From Crocodylus rhombifer (lineage: Eukaryota; Chordata; Crocodylia; Crocodylidae): 64,000 nt of DNA. The stretch lies in NCBI GenBank assembly GCA_038503035.1, contig JAVSML010024434.1, forward strand, positions 722,177 to 786,176. The letters are read 5' to 3'. The position numbers were made by a program, and so were the translations under genes. This document shows positions 56,587 to 64,000 of this stretch, piece by piece; positions within the stretch are counted from its first letter, which is position 1, and each line of letters opens with the position of its first letter. Under the pieces are notes generated by a model. It did not search any database. It was not told the origin of the DNA and was given only the letters and a program-made list of their open reading frames with translations.

Positions 56587-59270
56587 GTAAGTAGTGGAGA
56601 ATAAGATTCTGACTATATTTTGTTTCTGTTTGACCCTTGTGAACGTGAGAGTAGGCTTACTGCCAGGTTATGAGTGTTTTGGTGTGGAGGAATGTCTGCC
56701 TTATTAGAAGAACTTTGTAGCATTTAAATCTTGTTAATTTTACTGAACCAGTAGTTTGTAGTTCAGTAGCAAACCTGACAAGGCAGATATTAGCTACTTG
56801 ACTAGTCAGATCAAGGCGTAACTTGAGGCTGGAACACTGTCCTTAATTTTTGGCAAAAATAGACAAATGCAGTTCTAATTGGAACTCAGACTTTAGTAAG
56901 CAGCTTAAAGCTGTATTTAGGACAGGCACATAATTTAGTTGGATAAATAGCTAAGGAAAGAGATATGATGAAAACATGCTTTGTATATTTTGTGCTCGTA
57001 TCTGACAAATTAACTGCTTAGCCAAAGCTGTTTTCTGGACCTGCACTTTTACCCAGTGGCTTTTGATGCCTGCTGAATTCCCTCTTTGCATCTTCCAATA
57101 TGTCCTTAAGTGAACTCGGTAACTGCCGTGGACTTGCATTTCAAGATAAATATATCAGTAAGCATCATACTAATAGGACTGTGTAGTTCCTAAGCTCGGT
57201 TCTGTAAAAGTGACTTGTTTCACAAATTAAAGCACTGCTGGAAAAATACAGATAAAATGTAACACTATCTATCAATTTAATGGTGAAATGGCAACTGCCT
57301 CAGAGTAAGTTGCCCTTAACTTTCAGTATATGGAGTATTTCTGTAAAACAAAACATCCAGATTACATGATAATGGTGGTAAACTTTGAGCAATTACAGTC
57401 AAAATGTTTCTAGTGGCTATACAGCTTTTTTAGGAAGTAAGAATATCTCACAACTATGCGGGCCCACTGGCTATGGTTGGCTTTCATGTAGTATAAAAAA
57501 CCCTGTGATATTAACATCATGTGGTACCCTGCAGATTGGGCAGAAGGTCACTAGAGAGCAAGCACTTACTAGGTGGAGTATATAAATCAGTAATTTGGGA
57601 GCTGTCTGGAAGGCAAAGGATGGCTTATTGGCTTGGAATACAGAGCACGGGGTAAAAATTGAGTTGGTTCATATGGTAGTAACAGTATTCAAAAGCTGCT
57701 GCCATTTGACTGGTCTCTCATATTAAGTTAATGCATTTCCTAGCAGAAAGTTCCCTTTATATTATGAATAACCTCCTCCCCCCATCAGTTGGTACCGTTG
57801 TAGTCTGGAAAAGCTAGTGTGTAATGTGAACCAACTACTGTGTGTCCTTAGAGGAGTTCCATCCTGAGAGAGATGGAGCCATTAATGAAGCATTAAAAGC
57901 TAAATTGCAGTGTTCCTGTCCATACATCATCTGCCTTGGAGGGAGAGGTTCAATACAAAGACTAACAGTTTGTCACCTTGAAGTGCTAAATAGTACTAGT
58001 TTGGAAGTACTTCTTGGCACAGAACTGGACAACTATGAAACTTTGTGTACAAAAGCACTCTCTCTTTCAGGAAACATCTTTTAGCAACAAGTTTGTTTTG
58101 AGCAAGTGTCTCAGTGCTAGATCCACAATCAGAGTTAGCTTAGTAAACAAGATTAAGCATGGTTTGCTAACCTAATGGTTGGGGTGCCTGCCTGGGTACT
58201 GGTTCTGGTACAAGAGCTATCATGTAAAATGGTCTGTGAAGTGGGACAGCTTCTATAGGAAGGAGCTGTACCTCCCTGGTATAGCCAATAGCCTGGTAGT
58301 TGGGGAACTGTCCTATGACTTAGGAAATGGAGAAGCCAGGGCAAGGAGCAAAAAGCAGAGCATCTGTTTGGCTTGGGGAAAGGGGACCAGAGATGCTCTT
58401 GTGGAGGGTGTGTGGGTAATTTGTGGCATGCCTGCCATTGTAGTCTTCCATACTCTTACAGCAGGGGTTGTCAACCGGGGGTACCCCCCTGCTCTGTGTC
58501 TGACTGCTTACTTCCTTCCCCCCCTCTTTGGGGGGTACATTTACTAAAAAAGGGGTTGCCGGGGGTATACTTATTAAAAAAGGTTGAAAACGCCTGCTTT
58601 ACAGTATTAGCTTAAGCATCAGGCTTTACACTTTGAAGACAAACTTATGTAGAGAAGTACCTGAGTAATGTTCCTGGCGGAGCAGTGTAAAACATCTTTT
58701 GTTTTCAGGTATTACAGATTCATGTCTTTAATCATGTACAAAAGTATTACACATATTCAGTGTGTTCAGTAAAGGTGTAGGATGACCACAGGAGCTGTCC
58801 AGTGTTTCAGATTCTTAGATTGTAGCAACATTGTTCCTGTTACAGAAGGGCATAAGAACTGGCTTTCTTCTGAGTTTGAAAGTGCACCCTCTCCTCTGGG
58901 ACTTCTTGTAGTGAAGTCATGATGAGAGAGATGTACAGGAGTGATTTGTGTGGGGAACAGGTTGATATATGAAATCATGTATTTTGTTGTATTTGAAGGG
59001 ATTGTGTTAGAGTTCTTTCAAGACTGATTTGGCTGGCTGCAGCCTTTGAAACATAATGGAAGAGGTTTCTTTATGTGAAGTAATAATCAAAACAAAAACT
59101 TAATAACCCTTCTAGCAAGTCATTGTTGGGGGGGGGGGGGGCAGTGGCAGAGAGATGAAAGTCACACTTACTAAAGACTTGTGACTCAGATTGTTCTTTT
59201 TTAACTTCACCATCCACTTTCAACAACCTGTGCTCTCAGAAGATATTATTTTAATTTTCTCCTTTTTCAG
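56587..59270 (+). other. YWHAB: YWHAB intron upstream of the first coding exon
   Basis: Starts at the donor of the candidate exon and ends at tctcctttttcag before 59271. It contains a Charlie-like hAT element at 58462-58596 and a G14 run at 59128-59141. Open frames inside (for example 57842-58084) have no recognisable homology. Confidence 0.55.
58462..58596. mobile_element. Charlie-like hAT MITE, 135 bp
   Basis: Left end caggggttgtcaaccggg and right end ggttgaaaacgcctg are inverted copies. 8-bp duplications tcttacag (58454-58461) and ctttacag (58597-58604) flank it. It includes two near-repeats of gggggtac...ttactaaaaaagg. Confidence 0.85.
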
Positions 59271-59278
59271 GAATAACA

Positions 59279-59572
59279 ATGGATAAAAGTGAGCTGGTAC
59301 AGAAAGCCAAACTGGCTGAACAGGCTGAGCGCTATGATGATATGGCTGCTGCAATGAAGGCTGTTACTGAGCAAGGACATGAACTCTCCAATGAGGAAAG
59401 GAATCTACTCTCTGTTGCCTATAAGAATGTGGTTGGTGCCCGTCGGTCATCTTGGCGTGTCATTTCTAGCATTGAACAGAAAACAGAGAGGAATGAGAAG
59501 AAACAGCAGATGGGAAGAGAGTATCGTGAGAAAATCGAGGCTGAATTGCAAGATATCTGCAATGATGTTCTG
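59279..59572 (+). CDS. YWHAB: 14-3-3 protein beta, first coding exon (residues 1-98)
   Basis: 14-3-3 beta is a cytosolic dimeric adaptor that binds phosphoserine/threonine motifs on kinases, RAF proteins and many other partners. The exon opens at the acceptor tctcctttttcag (ends 59270), with the ATG at 59279, and closes at donor ctg|gtaata (59572/59573), coding [20 protein letters not shown] and onward to NDVL. Residues 2-30 form the dimer-interface helices. The family signature [11 protein letters not shown] is at 41-51. Phosphopeptide-binding residues K49 and R56 and the regulatory S58 are present. The beta isoform is chosen over zeta because of the [20 protein letters not shown] start with AVTEQGHE and the [13 protein letters not shown] end. 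The codon two before the ATG is ATA where mammals have ATG, so the longer mammalian N-terminus (MT-MDK) cannot be made. An in-frame stop follows the donor in the intron. Confidence 0.97.
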
Positions 59573-62500
59573 GTAATAATCCAATAGCAAAAATAACAGC
59601 ACAAAATACTGCAGCATTTACCAGAGAGGCTCCAGGAGTCTCAGTTTCTATGACATTACAAGCTTTAGCAGGAAGAAACTTTCTGTCCCATGGCCCTGAA
59701 CAAAGAACTTGGGTTGAGTTTAGTCACTGAACCTTTTAATTTATTTCATGTACTTCTTTAAAGTCTTAAAGTGCTATATGTCCTGTCAAGTATAAAAAAA
59801 GGAAACTAAGGCAAGGGGAAACAACACACTGAATACTTCTAATCTAACAGCAATGAGTTGATTTGGAAATGATTTTGGATGGGGGGTACTGGAATGATTC
59901 ATGGACGAATGTGATGGGATTCTGCCAAGACTTTTTCTTGGTATTTTGGCTAGTGAATATTTGAAATTACCAATATCCCTTTTCTGGAAGGAAAAAAGGT
60001 ACTTTCTTTTATCCTCAAGCAGTGTCCTTGCTTCTCGTGAGTTGCAGGAAAAGGATGCTCTTTGCTGCTCTGCAGTTGCACAGCCAGGGCACTGCTGCAT
60101 GTGATAAGGGGAGGGTGCTTGTCTTTTTAGAATCCTTTTTCTCTATACACACACCAGTGCTGTCTGTGCTATTATTCATAGCTCTTTGGCAGGAGTAGCA
60201 GATGAAGCTGACATTGTTTTAGATAACTTTGCTGCTACCCTTAGGGTTCAGAACAGCAACAGCAGAAGTCAGCAGACTCTTGCTAATGTCATGATGCTGT
60301 TATTTGGCAAAATTGTGAGTATCAGCAAAAGTGCTAGAACTCAGTGTGTGCAAATTCACACACACTGTTCTGCATCATTGTACCTTGTGAAGGCTATCTT
60401 CACAAACACATGCTTCCAAAGTATAGTTAGCCATTACATTCTGAAGAAAATACTCTCAGGCCTCAGTTGCAAGTTTCTCCCTCCTCTGGAGGAAGGAAAG
60501 TGCTTATTTTTTCCTTTTCCCCTGAGTTTGGCAGTATTTCTAAATGTTGCATGCATACACTTATGAAGTTTCATAGATTTCATATACATTAGGGCTGGAA
60601 GGGACCTTGGAAGTTCATTGAGTCCAGCCCCCTGCCCCAGGGGCAGGAAGTCAGCTGGGATCATAGGATCCCAGCAAAAAAAAAATCCAGATTTCTCTTG
60701 AAGGTGTTCAGAGTAGGTGCTTGAGCCACCTCCGATTGGCAGGCAATTCCAGATCTTGGGGGCTCAAACAGTAGAGAAGTTCTTCCTTATGTCCAGCCTG
60801 AAATGGTCTTGCAGGAATTTATAACCATTTGACCTTGTAGTCCCTTGGGGCGCTGTGGTGAACAGACGTTCTCCCAGGTACTGGTGGTCACCCCTTAAAA
60901 CTTACAGATAGCCATCAGATCACCCCTGAGCCTGCGCTTTTCCAGGCTGAAGAGTCCCATGACTCTCAGCCTGTCATCGTAAGGTCTGTTTTCCTGACCT
61001 CTGATCATGTGCATGGCTCTTCTGTGGACTCTCTCAAGCTTCTCCACATCCTTTTTGAATTGTGGAGCCCAAAACTGGCTGCAGCACTCCAGCTGCGGCC
61101 TCACCAAGACCGAGTACAGTGGGAGAATGATGTCCTGGGATTTGCTTGAGAAGCATCTATGGACGCAAGCCAGGGTTTTGCTCGCTTTACTAGCCTCAGC
61201 ATCACACTGAAGGCTCATGTTCATCTTGTGGTCAGTTCTGACCCTCAAGTCCCTCTCGTCCATAGTGCTAGCCATCGTAGCACTGCTGAACCTATAAACA
61301 TGCTGCGAGTTTTTCCTTCCAAGGTGGAGAACCTTGCATTTTTCAGTGTTAAACACCATGAGATTCTCGTCCGTCCGTTTCCTGAGCCTGTCAAGGTCAG
61401 CCTGGATTGCTCCCTGTCCTCAGGTGTGGATGCTTTACCCCAGAGTTTGGTATCATTGGTGAACTTGGCTAGTCCACTTCTGACTCCAGTGTCCACATCA
61501 TTAATCAAGAGGCTGAACAAAATAGGTCCAAGGACAGAGCCTTGAGGGACCCCACTGGTCACAGGGCACCATGATGATTGACTTCTGTCAACCACCACCC
61601 TCTGGGTCCGACCACGGAGTCAGTTCCACAGCTAGTGGATCATGGTGGACCCAAAGCCGCAGTTGGCCAGTTTTGCCAAGAGGTAATCATGGGATACCAG
61701 ATCAAAGGCTTTTCTGAAGTCATGATATATGACCTCAATCTCTTCCCCCTTGTCCAGGTGATAGGTCGTCTGGTCGTAAAAGGAAATGAGATTGGTTAAG
61801 CATGACCTACCCACAACAAACCCATGCTGGCTGTTCCTCAGGATGTTGCCATTGGCTAGTCCGTTAAGAGTGGCCTCTTTGATAATCTTTTCTAAGACCT
61901 TCCCTGGGATAGATGTCAGGTTGATGGGTCTGTAGTTTGCTGGATCCACTTTCCTCCCTTTCTTGATGATGGACACCACATTGGCCTTCTTCCAATCTTC
62001 AGGCACTACACCAGAGTGCCAGGAGCTTTCAAAGATCCATGCCAGGGGCTGGGCTATGACGCTCGCCAGCTCCTTGAGTACTCTCAGGTGTAAATTGTCA
62101 GGGCTGGCTGACTTGAGGATGTCCAGCCTCTCTAGGTGTTCCTTCATGAGTTCATCATTGATGGAGGGCAAGGAATCACCCTCACTCAGGTGTCCCTGTC
62201 CCATAATGAGCAGGGGCATCCCGTGGGATTGATGAAAGACCGACGCAAAGTACCCATTTAGTAAGTTGGCTTTTTCCTGGGCGTCGGTTGTCAGTTGTCC
62301 CTTCTGGTTTAGCAGGGGTCCAATGTTGCCCTTGCTTTTCCTCCGGCTCCCCACATATCTAAAAAAGGACTTTTTATTCTCCTTGATTCTTGTAGCCAGT
62401 TGGAGTTCCATCGCAGCCTTGGCTTTCCTTGCTCCCTGCAGGTCTGGACCAGTGCAGAATATTTCTCCTTGGATGTGGATCCAGTCCTCCATCCTTTTTA

Positions 62501-63106
62501 GATCTTTCTTTTTAGATGCAGGAGGTTCGCTAGTTCCTTGTTGAGCCAGGGGGACTGCTGTGCCCTTTTGCTGCCTTTCCTCCAAAACGGAATAGCTTTA
62601 GCTTGTGCATCTAGGAATGCTCCCTTGAGGAGCAACCACTCTTCCTGGACTCCCGTCCCCTTGGGGTTGTGGTCCCTTAGGACCTCGTTGACAAGGCTCC
62701 TGAGCTTGCCAAAGTCAGCCCTCTAGAAGTCAAGGACCTCTGTACTGCTGACTGACTTGCCAGCTTTTTGGCGGATGGTGAAGATGATCAGCTCGTGGTA
62801 GCTGTCACCTAGCTTCCCTTCTATTGTTATGTTGCTAATTAGGTCGTCCGCAGTTGTCAGTACCAGGTCGAGCAGCGCTTTACCTCTCATTGGCACGTAG
62901 ACTTCTCGAGTCAGATAGACCTCATTCATGCACGTGAGGAAACTTTGCAACTGTTCAGATTTGGCTGAGCGCTCTTCCCACAAGATGTCCGGGTAGTTGC
63001 ATTAGCATTTTAAAAATACGTACTTCTTATAGTAGTAAAAGTTATGTTTCTACTACAGCTGGAACTTTTATGACAAAAACAGTAATTCCGCAATTCTTTT
63101 TTTCAG
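59573..63106 (+). other. YWHAB: YWHAB intron between the two coding exons
   Basis: 3534 bp, bounded by ctg|gtaata and ttctttttttcag|gaactg. About 2.4 kb is an antisense CR1 (60567-62999). The stretch 59573-60566 contains an open frame at 60186-60566 preceded by ctctttggcag and followed by gtgagtat near 60318, but it resembles no known protein and 14-3-3 genes have no exon here. Confidence 0.85.
60567..62999 (-). mobile_element. CR1 LINE inserted antisense in the YWHAB intron
   Basis: On the + strand it starts with the reversed tail tttcatagatttcatataca and the reverse-complemented 3' UTR. The minus strand encodes, from right to left, the C-terminal part of the apurinic-type endonuclease (62723-62983, with GDSYHELIIFTI, where the usual D before H is Y), the linker, and a long RT frame (61632-62585: KSASPDNLHLRVLKELASVI, VIYHDFRKAFDLVSHDYL). 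After a frameshift come VPQGSVLGPILFSLLINDVD and a damaged FTND palm motif, then LVRPQLECCSQFWAPQFKKD. The mutated catalytic site and frameshifts make it inactive. It belongs to the same subfamily as the copy at 41.2-43.3 kb. No target duplication was found. Confidence 0.93.
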
Positions 63107-63230
63107 GAACTGCTTGATAAGTATCTTATTGTTAATGCCACACAGCCAGAAAGCAAGGTTTTCTATTTAAAAATGAAAGGTGATTACTACAGATACCTTT
63201 CTGAGGTGGCATCTGGGGACAATAAGCAAA
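63107..63230 (+). CDS. YWHAB: 14-3-3 protein beta, second coding exon (residues 99-139)
   Basis: A 124-nt exon between acceptor ttctttttttcag and donor aaa|gtaagtgg. It joins in frame to the previous exon and codes [20 protein letters not shown], then [20 protein letters not shown] and Q, plus the first base of the next codon. K120, R127 and Y128, which contact the phosphate of bound peptides together with K49 and R56, are all present in the [11 protein letters not shown] signature. V107 and Y126 differ from the mammalian beta residues (P and F) and agree with what I recall of bird YWHAB. The remaining coding exons, for about 105 more residues, must lie to the right of the window. Confidence 0.96.
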
Positions 63231-64000
63231 GTAAGTGGAAATAAAATCTTGTGTTTAAAAATGCATAAAACTAGCAGATCAGAATGTAAACAGGATAAGA
63301 ACTAAAGTATGAGAAGTGTTTATATCTTCTCAGTAAGGAGTACTTATTTCAGTTTTCAACATCTTCCTGCAGTATTAAAAAATATTGGCTGGCTGCTTTT
63401 ATTAAAATAAATATGCCAAAAAACCCCACAGTGTCTAAACAATATCCAACCAACTGCATTGCTGTCCCTGCTTCATGCCAAAAACTGCTGTGTGTAGTAT
63501 GCCTGGAAGTTTAACAAACCTAAGTTCTGGTGGAAAAGGATGGGAATGCATCATCTCAGAGTCAAGGGCCCGCCTTATGTAAAGTGCCCTGCCAGAGCCT
63601 ACTTCTTGTTTAAACCACAGCACCTAGCTCAGGTGCCACTACCAATTTCATGTGTATCCCATAGCAAAGTTGGGTTCCCAAATAAGCAGGTCCTTTAACA
63701 GTTAGAAACGTTCTATTAAAATTGTCAGCTTGAATTCTGTTTGGAAGATATCAGATGGACATTGCTAGTAGATCACTGACATAGAACTGGGCCGTTGTTT
63801 TGGAGCTTATTGTGTGACCCATCAACCAACCTGGAGAAGATGGTGTTCTTGTTTCCTCTATACTCCTAACCTCTGATGGAGGAAGTGAGTGACAGGGGAT
63901 TGCCTCTTGGATGTGCCTTTCCTTCTCAGAAGCATTACTGACTTATGAGGGTGTTCCAACCCCAGGCCTTACCTTTAATTTTCACCTTACAAAACTATTT
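63231..64000 (+). other. YWHAB: YWHAB intron, runs off the window
   Basis: Begins at gtaagtgg. No further 14-3-3 exon was found before the end of the window. No transposon ends were recognised. Confidence 0.7.

Noticed and set aside
57842..58084. 80-codon open frame in the YWHAB intron
   Set aside because: No recognised domain and no acceptor/donor pair fitting the gene.
60186..60566. 126-codon open frame in the YWHAB intron with an acceptor-like start and a gtgagt inside
   Set aside because: No resemblance to 14-3-3 or any protein I recognise, and the 14-3-3 family has no exon at this position. Possibly a cryptic exon, but unsupported.

Overview
The window is vertebrate nuclear DNA, most likely from a crocodilian or another non-avian sauropsid. 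The reasons are the density and diversity of CR1 LINEs, many hAT-type non-autonomous DNA transposons, and one recognisable host gene whose coding exons match the sauropsid form of 14-3-3 beta (YWHAB). The species cannot be fixed from the sequence. There is no bacterial, plasmid or phage content.

Layout. 1-51 kb: no host exon could be supported. This stretch looks intergenic and is largely transposon-derived. It holds CR1 copies at 2.8-5.3 (+), 17.4-22.3 (-, heavily interrupted), 39.1-39.9 (-), 41.2-43.3 (+) and 44.7-46.7 kb (+), and an L3-like LINE near 31.0-33.1 kb. The 17.4-22.3 kb block is nested: an old CR1 was split by a foldback hAT-like element, which was then hit by a young CR1 that still has an open reverse transcriptase frame. 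A solo LTR with 5-bp target duplications sits elsewhere in the same old CR1. A pair of about 676-bp near-identical inverted repeats (15.5-16.2 and 22.9-23.5 kb) brackets this block. 31-35 kb is a GC-rich complex of nested hAT elements. A pogo/Tigger-type element with TA duplications lies at 48.7-49.2 kb. A tandem repeat rich in GAAAC motifs runs up to the edge of the CpG island.

51.0-64.0 kb: the 5' half of YWHAB on the + strand. A CpG-island promoter (about 51.0-52.3 kb) has GC boxes, a CCAAT motif and two ETS sites. A first non-coding exon ends at a donor at 51823/51824. A candidate 54-nt non-coding exon lies at 56533-56586. Coding exon 1 (ATG at 59279) encodes residues 1-98 and coding exon 2 (63107-63230) encodes residues 99-139. 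The rest of the gene lies beyond the right edge. The introns carry three short hAT elements with 8-bp target duplications. One large antisense CR1 fills about two thirds of the intron between the two coding exons.

Apart from YWHAB there is no gene pathway here. The interest lies in transposon structure: nested insertions with readable target duplications, a terminal inversion that distinguishes two hAT copies, foldback elements, and perfect palindromes. If synteny resembles human chromosome 20, RIMS4 would be expected to the left of the window, but none of its exons was recognised.
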